Origin: Sipunculus nudus
Taxonomy: Eukaryota > Annelida > Sipuncula > Golfingiida > Sipunculidae
NCBI GenBank assembly: GCA_026874595.1
Contig: CM049310.1
Coordinates: 9,426,001-9,490,000 of the forward strand
Direction of reading: 5' to 3'
Length of the DNA: 64,000 nucleotides
The translations under genes were made by a program, and so were the position numbers. Positions within the stretch are counted from its first letter, which is position 1; each line of letters opens with the position of its first letter. A model generated the notes under the pieces. It searched no databases and was not told the DNA's origin. It saw only the letters and a list, made by a program, of their open reading frames with translations. Below, piece after piece: positions 1 to 12,306 of the stretch.

Positions 1-305
1 TACCGTAGTTTGCATTGGTGGAGATTAGCACCTGACTGAGTGTCTTTCTAGTCCACTGACTGGTATACAGATGGAAGAGTGCATTATATTCTCATGCTCA
101 ATCTGTACTATGAAACAGCATCCTTGGTATTTTTTTATTGACCATAATATGTTAAAATAGCAGAAGTGGATTCAGGAATACCAACTCTTTATTTATTTGC
201 GTTTTCCCCCCTTTGATTTGGTGTAGGGTTAGGGAAGTCTTGGGTTAGATATGAAAATCTAGTGTTATTTATACTTACCTTGTATGTTTTTCCGACACCT
301 CACAG

Positions 306-413
306 GGCATGTTTGTACTTGTGGCTACAGGTAGCTCTGGAATAGCTGTTGAAATGCTTTACCCTTTCTGGTCAGCTGTTTGTACAGCACCAGAAGCCCA
401 GAGTGTTCTGTAA
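306..413 (+). CDS. Possible terminal exon, 35 codons (unrecognised)
   Basis: A pyrimidine-rich stretch ending in CACAG at 301-305 is followed by 35 open codons starting GMFVLVATGSSG and ending APEAQSVL, then TAA at 411-413. The peptide has a coding-like composition and a hydrophobic start. The equivalent place in copy B (from about 3765) has one extra G (cttggtgg instead of cttgtgg), which puts a stop in frame after nine codons. The copies therefore cannot both encode this peptide. I do not recognise the protein. It may equally be chance, or in copy B a short internal exon ending at CTACAG before gtagct. Confidence 0.2.
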   Translation, partial: GMFVLVATGSSGIAVEMLYPFWSAVCTAPEAQSVL

Positions 414-897
414 AGGACTGTACTTTCATGATTTTTAGCATTATTTTTGTCAGAATAATGCGGTTTGATCATTTGAATGGCACAAATCATTATTCAAGTT
501 CATGTCCTCAGAGTGACCGTATTTTGGGTTTCCAATGGGATTTCCTAGAAAGTTAAGATGGTCCAGATATTATGATTTATTCCTGTTAGCAAATGTATGC
601 AAAAAGTTATGTACAGACTTTGACAAAATGTTGTTGGGGTTAGGGTTACTCCAAGATACAATCCGTGAAATCTTGGACTAAATCTGGATCACCATGATAT
701 ATTTTCAAAGGATTTATACCATTGTGGTATACAATTCCAGAATCCATTGTCACAGATAGGTGCTGTCCAGTCATAGGCATTCAAGGACAGCATGTGTTCT
801 GTGCCAGTGTTATTGAAGCATGATACTGTGTGAAACTCAAAAAAAGTTTGATTAGAAGATTACGGCTGGGGTTTGCCATCATTGACTGCATAATCTA

Positions 898-1818
898 ACT
901 AGAATACGAGTAGTCGACAAGCGACTACGTGTATCCGCCAAAATCAGAGAAGGACGGGTGAAGTGAGGCATGGATTGAGTGGCAAGGGGATATAGAGTTA
1001 CATGTGTTAAATATTTGAATGGATCTGTGCCACATAAACATGATTGTAGGTGGCGCCACCTGTTATTTGAATGAGAAAATATCCAAGATATATACACATA
1101 CAAAATTTCATGTGGAAAAGTCAAACCACTGCAGAGATATGAGTGATTTTATCCCACAGCAGACAAACAGATGGACGCTGTGCAAAAATGGCTGCAGGTG
1201 GCGCCACCATTTTTGTTCATGTTATAAAGCTATCCAAGGGCTACATTTGTGTAAATTTTTTTTCCTGATTGGTCAAATGGTTCCTGAGATATGAGATTGG
1301 ATGTCTGCAGCATTAACGTAAATGTAGGTGGCGCCAAATGTCATAAAATCAAGAAAGCTATCTAGGATGTATACACATGCCGAATTTTAGGTGAATTAGT
1401 CAAACCACTGCAGAGATATGAGTGATTTTAACCCCAGGCAGATGAACAAATGGACACTGTGCAAATATGGTTGCAGTTGGCGCCATCTTTTGTTGTGTAT
1501 GTTATAAAGCTATCCCAGGGCTACATTTGTGTAAAATTTTTTTCCAGATCGGTCAAACGGTTCCCGAGATATATGGGTTTATGTGTGGAAACAGACGCAC
1601 AAACGGACGCTGGGCAGAGACGAAAGGTCAGAGGTCAAGGTCACTTGGTTAGGCACCAGTTCACATGTGACCCGATAATTTGTGTAAGTTTCGGAAAAAT
1701 CTGTCCAGTAGTCTCAGAGGAGTTCTCCCGGAAACGAACGCGGCGCGGCGGCGGCGGCGGCGGCGGCGGAACCCGGTCAAAAACATAGTATCCGCAAAAC
1801 TTCGTTTTGGCGGATACA
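898..1818 (-). mobile_element. Helentron-like non-autonomous element with (CCG)n and two tandem monomers
   Basis: Comparison with copy B (empty site between 4353 and 4354) defines this 921-bp insert exactly. On the minus strand it begins TGTATCCGCC and ends TATTCTAGT. The first 30 bases fold as GTATCCGCCAAAAC / GTTTTGCGGATAC with one bulged C. A (CCG)n tract (about 1740-1770) follows, then two monomers of about 300 bp, then TTTTGGCGGATAC inverted to the start, then a hairpin GTAGTCG-cttgt-CGACTAC, and finally CTAGT. The host reads ggggattat|tagatt, so insertion was between T and T with no target duplication. This plan is that of HINEs, the non-autonomous Helentrons. No Rep or helicase coding is present. 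The palindrome GGTGGCGCCACC occurs at 1049-1060 and 1197-1208. Confidence 0.8.
1740..1770. repeat. (CGG)n microsatellite
   Basis: A run of CGG triplets near the 5' end of the minus-strand element at 898-1818. It holds the place that (GTCC)n tracts hold in the other elements of the window. Confidence 0.9.
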
Positions 1819-2378
1819 ATAATCCCCCCCCCCCCCCTACCCTCTGTTTTTTTGGTGAGTTTGCACTCTGCAATAATGTAACTGACAGTCAGAGTAGCAT
1901 GTATCTATAATTATAAGCATAGATAGATGTACTCATATCAGCCAGGGTGGAGTAAAGTTTCAGTATTGTGTAATCCAGATAATCTGCATTCTATATATAG
2001 CACATTTATCTTTGTAATCTGACTATCTGTATGTGGGTGGTGTGGGATGATGAGCTGACAGTGACATGCTTTGTTGTATGTGATTGCATCACTTCTAGTT
2101 TATACAGTGGAAGCACTGTCACTGAAGCTGGCAGGACCTAGATTTTTGTTGTTTGAGCCAAATGATTTTCCTGTTACATGGTCCTAGATAACAACAAAAA
2201 ACAAGGTTATAGGGCTCCTTTCAATTTTTACATCTAGTTTTCTATTAGCTTGAGTATCCAAAATACTACTGTACAGATTTACAAAAACCTTATAGTGGAG
2301 AGGTGGAAAGGAATATATGGAAAGTTGGAGCTCATTACCCCCTTAAATTTTGGTCTGAATGCAGGTCTGGTTTGATTA

Positions 2379-3448
2379 CCGTATTAATTCTAATTTGGCG
2401 ACCACTTAAAAATAATTAATTTTCCCAGAGGTCGAGAAAATGGAGGATATTTGAAAATTATCTTCATGCAGAATTTGCGGTGGTCGAGATTTTAGAGGCA
2501 TGCGGTGGGATAACCTTTCCTAGAGAACCCGAGCTGCTCTGACACTCGAGCGGTCATATGGATTGAGTGATAATATGGGTGTTTATAAGTTTGTTTTGTT
2601 AATTTCCTACAAATGGGCTTCCAACCGTCACATGAAAAATACGGAGTCCGCCAATGATTAATCAAACTGAGCTCAATCACTTTACAAAATGATCACTACT
2701 TCGCGTAGAGGTACAATCATTTGACTTAGACGGCAACTCATGTAACTACCAGTTGTTTCAAGTTTACCCACCAGGCGGCGGTATTGGCGGGACAAGGAGC
2801 TGCACGGAAGTTGGAAGAAGACTATAAAAAATAACTACTTATTATCAGATAACTTTTATTTGTATAATACGTCATAAATATAGGAAAGTAAAGGCGCGTT
2901 AAATTACATACGACCGGAAATGGTCCTAGCTCCCGTGCCCTCGATCGGGCCCTGTTTTGTACGCATGGTCACCCATCCAAAAACTAATTGGGGTCGATTA
3001 AGCTTAACTAAGATGACAATTCCAACTACATCCCAGTTGTTCCACCACGTGCACCTTCCCGTATTTTGTTATTATTGCTAAATACCCCATGTGAACTGAA
3101 CATGAGGCAAGTGCGTACCAGGAATGGTACACAAGTTTGCTTCGTCATGGACACCCATTTGGAACTTGAACGCTTTATCATGTTTATATATAATAATGAA
3201 AAACGCATCTCTTTGAATCTTCAAAAATTTGTTATTGCAAACAAGTTTGATGTGGATGCTCAGTTTAATAAGAATCTAGTGGAATACAAACTGCGGTGCC
3301 CGCGAGAGATGGAGGCATTTCACCTAAACATGGTCGACAGAAAACATTGTCAGCAGTCGCGAAATTAGAGTCATTTTAGAGATTATGCTTTCAAAATATT
3401 TTTTGGGGTCGAGAAATAAGAGAGATCGCCAAATTGGAATAAATACAG
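2379..3448. mobile_element. TA-flanked inverted-repeat DNA element, about 1.07 kb
   Basis: The left end reads CCGTATTAATTCTAATTTGG and the right end, inverted, CTGTATTTATTCCAATTTGG. The match continues to GGCGA, giving 23 bp with three differences. TA lies directly outside both ends (2377-2378 and 3449-3450), as for elements that duplicate TA. GGTCGAGA motifs sit near both ends (about 2432 and 3409). An open stretch at 3066-3368 (100 codons, includes FVIANKFDVDAQF) has no transposase motif I can recognise. It is probably a non-autonomous member of a larger family. It sits at the junction between the two tandem copies. Confidence 0.7.
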
Positions 3449-4756
3449 TAGTTTGCATTGGTGGAGGTTAGCACCTGACTGAGTGTCTTTCTAGTCCACT
3501 GACTGGTATACAGATGGAAGAGTGCATTATATTCTCATGCTCAATCTGTACTATGAAACAGCATCCTTGGTATTTTTTTATTGACCATAATATGTTAAAA
3601 TAGCAGAAGTGGATTCAGGAATACCTACTCTTTATTTATTTGCGTTTTCCCCCCTTTGATTTGGTGTAGGGTTAGGGAAGTCTTGGGTTAGGAACACCTG
3701 TTTGATATGAAAATCTAGTGTTATTTATACATACCTTGTATGTTTTTCCGACACCTCACAGGGCATGTTTGTACTTGGTGGCTACAGGTAGCTCTGGAAT
3801 AGCTGTTGAAAAGCTTTACCCTTTCTGGTCAGCTGTTCTTACAGCACCAGAAGCCCAGAGTGTTCTGTAAAGGACTGTACTTTCATGATTTTTAGCATTA
3901 TTTTTGTCAGAATAATGCGGTTTGATCATTTGAATGGCACAAATCATTAATCAAGTTCATGTCCTCAGAGTGACCTTATTTTGGGTTTCCGATGGGATTT
4001 CCTAGAATGTTAAGATAGTCCAGATATTATGATTTATGCCTGTTAGCAAATGTATGCAATAAGTTATGCACAGACTTTGACAAAATGTTGTTGGGGTTAG
4101 GGTTACTCTAAGATACAATCTGTGAAATCTTGGATAAAATCTGGATCACCATGATATATTTTCAAAGGATATATACCATTGTGGTATACAATTCCAGAAT
4201 CCATTGTCACAGATAGGTGCTGTCCAGTCATAGGTAATTAAGGACACCATGTGCTCTGTGCTAGTGTTATTGAAGCATGATACTGTTTGAAACACAAGAA
4301 AATTTGATTAGAAGAATACAGCAGAGGTTTGCCATCATTGACTGCATAATCTAATAATCCCCCCCCCCACCCTCTGTTTTTTTGGTGAGTTTGCACTCTG
4401 CAATAATGTAACTAACAGTCAGAGTAGCATGTATCTATAATTATAAGCATAGATAGATGTACTCATATCAGCCAGGGTGGAGTAAAGTTTCAGTATTGTG
4501 TAATCCAGATAATCTGCATTCTATATATAGCACATTTATCTTTGTAATCTGACTATCTGTATGTGGGTGGTGTGGGATGATGAGCTGACAGTGACATGCT
4601 TTGTTGTATGTGATTGCATCACTTCTAGTTTATACAGTGGAAGCACAGTCACTGAAGCTGGCAGGACCTAGATTTTTGTTGTTTGAGCCAAATGATTTTC
4701 CTGTTACATGGTCCTAGATAACAACAAAAAACAAGGTTATAGGGCTCCTTTCAACA
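3444..4756. repeat. Copy B of the tandem duplication
   Basis: This matches copy A from its first base to 'agggctcctttcaa', after which the copies diverge at about 4756. It lacks the 921-bp insertion and so preserves the pre-insertion site at 4353/4354 (gcataatcta|ataatcc). Confidence 0.9.
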
Positions 4757-7700
4757 AAATCTGGATACATTCCAACCATATTGGTGTGATATATTAATCA
4801 TTGGTATTTTCATCAGTCATTTAGTGTCTCTCTGCCCTTGTGTTTGTTTTGTAAACATAATCATAATAGATATGTGTCAGTAACAGGGCTGATACAGTGC
4901 ATGGAATAATCAATACATTGTATGAAAGCCAATCATTTGATAATCAAATCAGAATGTATGCAATTATTGATTAACTTCTGTTATCGGATTTACAGTCATT
5001 TTCAGACCTTTATCTGTAGCTCATCCATAGGGACAGATAAATAACATACATGATCTAGCTAGTACTGATATTTAAAAAAGAATGTTACCTTATATCCATC
5101 AATAAATGTTAACAGTAAAAGATGAGAAAAGGTAAATATTAGATAGTTCACTTCCTGGGTGTAAAACGCTGCTCATCTTAACATCATCTGAGGAGAACAT
5201 TTTAAGCAGACAAATCTGTGACAAGACAGAATATTATGATAGTTTACTTGAATCGAATTGAGAATCAAAATTAAAGGCAGTGATTGGTAACAAGATTGAA
5301 TCAGAAGGTGCTGTAGCAATTCTCAGGACTAGTCAATATTGTGGAGGTTACGGACCTATGAATTCATTCTGTTATTTCAGGACTGTGTCAGACATCAGTA
5401 ATAGAGAGGTGTCCTTAGTAGGTTAGTGCCCTTAAGGGGGGGGGGGGGTTCCTGTATGTATCTGGTAGGTAGATGAGGTATAATGAATCATTATCAAAAT
5501 CTGACTTTTCAGCCACAATTAAAAGCTACATTTTCCTGCATCTGCTGACAAAATATTAAGAAAAACTAATGTTGAAATGCATAAGTTACATATTAATAAG
5601 TTTATAAATACTGTTTAGTGGTACCTCATTGTTTCATTTTGTTTGATAAAAAAAATTGATACCTATTGAAATTTTTCCAACCCAGAAAAAAGTGGTTCAA
5701 TCATTATATAATTACTGAAATTGGAGTGGCTGCCCATGTTACTTCGCAAATTACTGAATTGTGTGTAAATGCCCACACCTCTCTACTATGATATGGGGAG
5801 GTTTTGTTTGCTGTGTGTATATCAGAGTCATTAAGGACTATAAATCAATCAGTTGTTTGATTACAGTCTGATTATCTGCATTTCTAATGATGTGATGAAG
5901 ACTGAATCAGAAATTTTCTTATGTAATTGTGCCCAGCATGGTTTCTGTTTTCAGTGATATGTGATTCACTGCTGATGACATGTTGTATAAACAGCATGGA
6001 TTAAAGCTGCTTGCTGTTACATTCTGATTACGTACTGAGAGTAAATTACACAGCATTTTACCAACATAGATTGCTCTTTTTTTGCTGCTAATCGGACTGG
6101 GTCTGCTGAGCTTCATCAATCCCCTTGTTATGACTTTGATGAAAGCAGTTTTAACCATTTGCTGCTACAATAATTGGGCTTTTAAGTCTGAAGAGAGTTA
6201 ATATGCATCTTGCATATTATGCTGTTTGTTTGAACAGATTGTGTTGATTTTATTATAACACCATGTATATATAAACTCTATTTAGGCTAACAAATATTAA
6301 TTATGTTTCTCAGGCACTGCACATGTCTTTTAAACCCTAACAACCCCCCTCCCCCCCCCCCCCATTGACCATTTTTGTTGCCCAAATGTCACATGGTAAT
6401 CTGGTGACGTGCGTGATCCCTACTACAAAAAAAATTCTATGACTCCAGTGTCAGTCATTTTCCCTCCAAATGATACATGGGCCATTTTCCAATGATTTTA
6501 CTTCAATACATTGATAATTCCTCTAAAATTTTTGACCAAGAAGACCTTTACATTGTTTATGATTATCTCATATTTCCATCTTTGTGGACTTTTCTATAAT
6601 GGCCGCTAAGCAAGGCCAATGTTCTCAGCTAACGATGTGTTAATATGCTCAGTGGTCTGGCATTCAGTGAAAGATTTTGACACTTGTAGTCCTAAATAAT
6701 CTGCTTTGCATGTTAATATTACACATAAAAAAAAAAAATGACACATATTATGAGATTCCTTTCAAACTTATGACAAACTCAACCTATACTCCGTTAATTT
6801 TCTCATATTTTAATCATTGGTTGTCATTTCTATGCCAGTGCCTGAGATATAATTTATGATATTTACGCTATTTTCACTGTTATAAAAATTAAAAATTAAA
6901 TCAAATGCCAACCCGCATCATTTTCAAAAAAAAAATTTTGCCAATGTTTTCATATTCAGCACCAACAACTCAGGCTGCATAGTTTGCATACATGTACACA
7001 TTAAAATGACAAGAAAAAGGAAGGTATATTTAAAAGACAATCGAATCTCTATGTAATATATTAGATGCATTTCTGTTAAAGTTTCTGTTTAATTGCACTA
7101 GAGCTGTTGTTCCTTCATAACATCAATTTTTTCTTCACATAGAAAACCAGTAACATTAACTACTAATGCAGGGTTGTTCTTTGCTGTTCTAACATTCCCT
7201 TTTGACAAAAAAGAGCTTCAGCTAACTGACTTGGTATCATGCTTTCATTGAGATGAGGTAGTATGACTTTTGTTTTTTTTACTGAGAAGTGTGTGAGGAA
7301 GCATATGGCTGTCATGTTGAATGGGCTTGATATTGGCAAAAGTTCTTACTGGACAGGAAGGCTTGGCAAGACAAAACATTTACTGAATTTTACTGGACCC
7401 AAAATTAAAAAAAATTCCAGTGAAATGTTAGGAAAAATAGTTTAGTGCATGACTCTGTACACATTTTAGTATGTTATAATGTTTAAATTTATAATGGATT
7501 TCTCACATGGAAATAACTAGATGATGTTCACTATTTAAAAAGTCCATGCCAAGATTTTCGGACCTCGTAAAAATAATAACTGGCCAAAATTTTGTCAGAG
7601 TTCCCTTAAAACCACAGGCAAATTCTGTTGTCTTGGCACTGATTTTGAGCCCTGGTTAAGCTTCATAAAAAATTGAATTCCCAAAGAATATATACCATAA

Positions 7701-9081
7701 GTCTCTGTTTTCCTCATCATGACTGTTGTACACTGTGACCTCCACCTGCATATTATACAATGTATCTGCCATGCTCAGTGGGAGAAAAAAATGAGTCCTC
7801 ATGCAGAGAACATTCCAGCTGGAACTGCTTTAACTATCAACCAGCCCAGCCACATTTAAGATGACCCTTTTGTAATATTTGCACTGTTTGTAGAATAGCT
7901 CATACCTAATGTTACTATTACAGGAAGGAATACTTTATGCTTTTGGACACTGGGAATAATTATTAACTGAGAAAGAGTTAGTTAATTGCTAGAATATTTC
8001 AAACAATTTGAAAGGACAAAACTAAAAGCAGAATTGGATGCTCTTAGGGATTGTTTCCAGACCACTGATAAAGATATCATAAGAAAAAAAGCAATAGTGC
8101 AAAAAAATTGCTCTTCCTTTAAGAATGATTCTGGTAAATTTGGTAAGACCTTTAAGTTTCTTTCACCTATTGTCAGTTTGCCAGTAAGCAGTAACCCAAT
8201 GATTTTAAAAGGTTATGCAAAATAGAAATTGATTGTTACTGTCATGCCATGTTTTCACCACTAAGGTCTTAACCACAATGATATGCCATCTCTAATCAGG
8301 TTTTGATTATTATTATATGAAATATTGAATTAAAAATCTCTTTTTATAACTAATGTTATGACAAGAGATACAATGCCTTTTATTCCTAAGAGGTTAATAT
8401 TCAATTAATTTCCCTATACATATGATTACTAGTACAACATATGTGATAACTAGTATATACTACATGCAGTGCTTGTTGTTTGGTGCATTTATAAGCAGAA
8501 TACCTTAACCTGACAGACCAGGACAGACCATGTCATCAATAATTATTGCTACATTGTTTTTACATGCTTGGCTGTCTGAAACTGCAAGCAGTGTTCCTAT
8601 GACTGGTCAAGGACTGGAATGAAAGACTGTTCTGCTGCGGGCAGCCATGTATAAATCACTGTGTAGGGTTAAGCCTGTGTTAATTTCAATCATTTGTGGT
8701 CCCAGGTACATTAGAACAAAATGTGCTCAGACAAAATTCCTAGAGGACATTCACTGTTAAAATGCTATACAAGACATTTCTCCTTCAGACAAAATGCTCA
8801 TAGTGAAGGGGCTTAATATTTTGCAAAGGAAATTTAACTTAACTTGCCCCTGCAGCATAATCCTTTTCTCCTATGATATCAATACTGATGTTCTTTTCAA
8901 TTTTTTTTGCCACAGGACTTAAAAGACATGGAAAAATGTCCCAAAACATGGTATCCCCAAACAAAATCTATTGACAAAATGTCATGTCAAATACATAAGT
9001 ACACAGGCCAAGAGTTAAAGCTTTAGTCTGCATTGAACTAAAATAAGGACATAGCTTTCATGAATCAAATTATTTAACATG
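4757..9081. other. No gene recognised, AT-rich
   Basis: AT-rich sequence with G and C homopolymer runs (about 5437 and 6343-6362). Short open stretches at 5919-6158 (minus), 7263-7445 and 7986-8225 (plus) have chance-like composition and no recognisable domain. A strong acceptor at 5380 (gttatttcag) precedes 15 open codons but has no convincing donor. Probably intron or intergenic DNA. Confidence 0.6.
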
Positions 9082-10373
9082 TACAGTGAAAACTGGTCTA
9101 ACGGACACCTCACTTAGGCAGAAACCTGGCTATAACGGACAAGATAAATAAGTCCCCTCAAAATTCCCTATATGTTATGTATAAGCGGAACCTCTGTAAG
9201 GCAGACACCTCACTACTGCGGACAACGGACAGCAGATTTCAACTCAAACCAACATTCTTAGAATAAATGAACCTGACAAATGTGGACACTATACGCCACC
9301 TTCGGCGGACACTGATCACTCCTCCAGGCAACATCAAAGACCACCAGTACTGTTGTTGTTCCTGGGACTGGAACATAAAGGATTATGCAATCCCCAGTTG
9401 TTAACTTAATGCGTGTCAGTGCTCATGTCACGATGTGATGTGCTCCTACGTTAAACACAGCAAATATGAAGCGGTAAACATTGTGTCACTTTATTTCACG
9501 GTTGATCATTCACACGTTATGAAGCTGCATATTTTTTGCTCGACCGTGGGGTCATTGAATTGATTAAACGGCTACCGATTACCCATGCGTCCCTGATCTC
9601 ACAAAGCAATATCTATCTGTGAGCTAGCCACTTTGTTATAGCAGGCTGTTTGATATTAATTTATCGGGGTTGCTCAGTATATCTCAAACTGATCTGCTCA
9701 GTGTCAAACATCTGCTCGCTCCGCAGCTGTTTGTACCGTGCCGCAGTGCACAAGCTCCTCGGGGTACGTTTAATCTTGGGTGGCTTCAACATTAAAGCAT
9801 ATCAAACCAAACAACCATTATAAAAAAAAGTTTACTTTAGGCTAAAGCTACATTAACCTATAAAAACGAATGTTCCCAGGTTCGTAGCCATTACAATCTT
9901 CGCATTATCAACGTCGTCATTATCTTTGAGATTATCCCATTTGGCCAGCTGAACAAGAAGAGTTTAGGCTATGCCACCAGGTGGCACCACATGTACACCT
10001 GGGCGGGAGATTATGCTATCTGAGAAAGTCAAGCTTATTTTACTTAGTGAATCAGTGAAAAAGAGTGTATGCCTGTACATGAACATTGTTTTACGGATGT
10101 CTTCATAGACTTTTCTCCTAATATTGTTCACTACTTGACATAAGTAAAAATAATCACAGTTTGTATATGAATATTGAATGCATGATGTGTGCATGAATAT
10201 GTTGTACATATACATGAAATCTGATATAATACAGTAAACACATTCTTGAAGCTTTTCGTTGTCTTTATGTATAATACCCAAGTTATCAATCAAGGTCAGC
10301 CTGCCTAATAAGGACACCTCACTATTAAGGACAAAATGATTGAGTCCCTTGACTGTCCGCTTTAGACAGGTTT

Positions 10374-10401
10374 GAAGAAGAAGAAGAAGAAGAAGAAGAA
10401 G
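10374..10401. repeat. (GAA)9 microsatellite, 3' tail of the LINE
   Basis: About nine GAA units on the plus strand, read as (TTC)n on the LINE strand directly after AATAAAC. It marks the LINE's 3' end and abuts the interrupted TIR of the host element. Confidence 0.95.
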
Positions 10402-10696
10402 TTTATTCGACATAAAATTGTACATATCCATATATTGTATATTCAATTGTTTATCTTTTCGTTTTTACTATGTCAGGAGACTGTTGTAAGGATTTTTTTT
10501 CCGCTGACACAACAGCCACCTGCAAACATTTGGTATAAGAAAGTATATATATATATGGATGATTGAACATGTTTGATACATTTACAATGAGATGATAATA
10601 ATTGTTTACAAAAATAGTGAAGGAGATTGAAAGAATTAATGGGTTTTTTAAATATGTTTGTTTGTTAATGGAGGAAAGGAAAAACAACGAAAAATT

Positions 10697-12291
10697 CTAA
10701 TTTTTGTTACAGATGTAGCAGTTTGTTTGTGTGCAATTTTCTTTGTATGTATTTATAAAATGTTGTTTGGTGTAATTAATTAATCCTTGGAGGCTGTGGG
10801 TGTAGATTTTTTCAGCAATGTTATGGTCAGTTTCATTTATGACTTTTGGTATTTTGTTCCTCAGACTATTGTCTGCTATTTTGGTTCTTGTTTTATTTGT
10901 AGCTAGGGTGTCTTTGTGTCTTGTGTTGTGTCTGTGCGTCATGTTTCTTGTCGATATATTAAACGTTAGGAAGAATTTTGGAAGTGCTGCATGACAATAA
11001 TTATAATAAAATTTTATTATGTTTAATTTGAAAATATCCTTGATTTTTAGGGTTTTTGATGATTTAAAGATTGGTTCTGTGTGTGCATTGGAGTTGTTAT
11101 TTGTAATTATTCTTAAGGCTTTTTTTGTAATTTTTCTAATCTATTTGTGTCAGAACCCCATATTAGGATTCCGTAATTTAATTGGGACAGAATAAGTGTA
11201 TCATATATGGTTTTAAGTATGTGTATTGGTAGGTATTGTTTTAATTTATTTAGTACTCCTGTGTATTTTGAAATTTTTGATGCAATTTTGTTTGTGTGTG
11301 TTTGCCATTTCATGTGTTCATTTATTGTTATACCCAAGAAATTGAAATCTGATACCCTTTCTATTGGTGTTTTATCAATTTTGAGATCAGGGCTTCCATC
11401 TTTTAGAGTTTTATGTTTAGTATGAAAGATCATAAATTTTGTTTTTTGTACATTTAATGAGAGTTTATTAGCATTTAACCAGTTATGTACTTTATTTAAT
11501 TCTTTGTTGATGATGTGTTGGTCTTTTAGTTTGTTGTAACTTGCCAAGGGGTTAAATAATGTTGTATCGTCAGCGTATAGTATGAAATTAAAATAGTTGC
11601 TGCATTGATGTATGTCATTCATATATATTAAGTACAATAGAGGACCCAGGATTGATCCCTGGGGTACCCCGGTGTTTATTAGAAGTTTATTTGATTTGTG
11701 TCCTTTGTAATCAACGTATTGCGTTCTGTTAGTTAGATAGTTAGTAAGCCATAGTAGAGTTTTTCCTTTAATACCGTAAAATTTTAGTTTATGTGTTAAT
11801 ATGTCATGATTTAAGGTGTCGAATGCTTTTGATAAGTCTAAATATATTGCGAGTGGCGTATTTCCATTGTCTATTTCTTTATATAGTCTGTCTGCTAATT
11901 CTAATATTGCGTGTTCAGTCGAGTGTTTTTTTCTGAATCCATATTGGCTGGTGTATATTAAGTCATTTGTTTGAAGAAAGTCGTATAATTGATTGTATAT
12001 TATTTTTTCAAATAATTTAGAAATGGTTGGTAATAGTGAAATTGGCCTGTAATTTTCAGGTTCATGAATACATTCTTTTTTGTGAATAGGGGTTATTTTA
12101 GCTATTTTTAGTTTATCAGGAAATATACCTGTAGTGAGTGACTGATTTATGATTATACTAAGAGGTCTGATAATGGCAGGACTAATTTTCTTAAGTAGAT
12201 TACTGGAAAGATCGTCATATCCTGTACTATTTTTTGGCTTGAGATTGTCAATTATGTTTTGTACTTCTGAGTCATTTACATGTTTAAATGT
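10697..12291 (-). pseudogene. LINE reverse transcriptase, frameshifted and truncated
   Basis: The minus strand is open from 12291 to the stop at 11113-11115 (392 codons, no initiator needed because the 5' part is lost). In order it shows NSTGYDDLSS, ITPIHKK then ENYRPISLL, QYGFRKKHSTEHAI, AIYLDLSKAFDT with the first catalytic Asp, GVPQGSILGPLLY, and the active site FILYADDTTLF (about 11580-11600), then FNFLGITIN. A one-base gain in an A run (plus-strand T7 near 11120-11126) shifts the frame into KKP-stop. The original frame resumes as KALRIITNNN and runs to 10697 (ending NCYICNKN), which covers the usual LINE C-terminus. It is not functional as it stands. Confidence 0.9.
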
Positions 12292-12306
12292 TTAAATTTC
12301 ACTGTA

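Larger units (their letters stand above)
1..2235. repeat. Copy A of a tandem duplication
   Basis: Bases 1-897 plus 1819-2231 match 3444-4353 plus 4354-4756 almost base for base, at an offset of 3443 bp before the insertion is counted. Copy A is interrupted by a 921-bp element at 898-1818 that copy B lacks. Copy A also lacks about 15 bp found in copy B near 3690 (an aacacctgttt stretch) and differs by scattered substitutions. The window opens inside the unit, at a sequence resembling the end of the inverted-repeat element at 2379-3448. The true left edge and the number of units therefore lie outside view. Confidence 0.9.
10374..12297 (-). mobile_element. 5'-truncated non-LTR retrotransposon (LINE)
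   Basis: The minus strand carries an open reverse transcriptase followed by a C-terminal region, about 300 bp of 3' UTR, AATAAA (10402-10407) and a terminal (TTC)n tract (10374-10401). Sequence above about 12292 no longer codes, so the endonuclease half is missing through 5' truncation, as expected from target-primed reverse transcription. Insertion was into the right TIR of the surrounding pogo-like element. A tail made of a simple repeat rather than poly(A) is seen in CR1/L2-type lineages, but I cannot fix the clade. Confidence 0.85.
9084..12304. mobile_element. Pogo/Tigger-like TIR element split by a LINE
   Basis: The left end reads TA|CAGTGAAAACTGGTCTAACGGACA. The right end is divided: GTCCGCTTTAGACAGGTTT ends at 10373, and TTTCACTG|TA resumes at about 12297. 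Joined, they form the inverted copy CAGTGAAAAACCTGTCTAAAGCGGAC. CAGT-starting ends with TA on both sides are typical of pogo/Tigger elements. Subterminal sequence repeats the theme 'acctcac...ggac'. About 1.29 kb of the element remains without the LINE, and no DDE transposase frame is visible, so it is non-autonomous or decayed. Family assignment rests only on the ends. Confidence 0.65.

Noticed and set aside
1450-1873. Overlapping open frames with Gly or Arg runs
   Set aside because: They read through the (CGG)n tract of the Helentron-like element on both strands and have no protein features.
9964-10446. 160-codon minus-strand frame with a Leu run
   Set aside because: It spans the junction between the pogo-like element and the LINE tail; the Leu run is the (TTC)n tract read in another frame.
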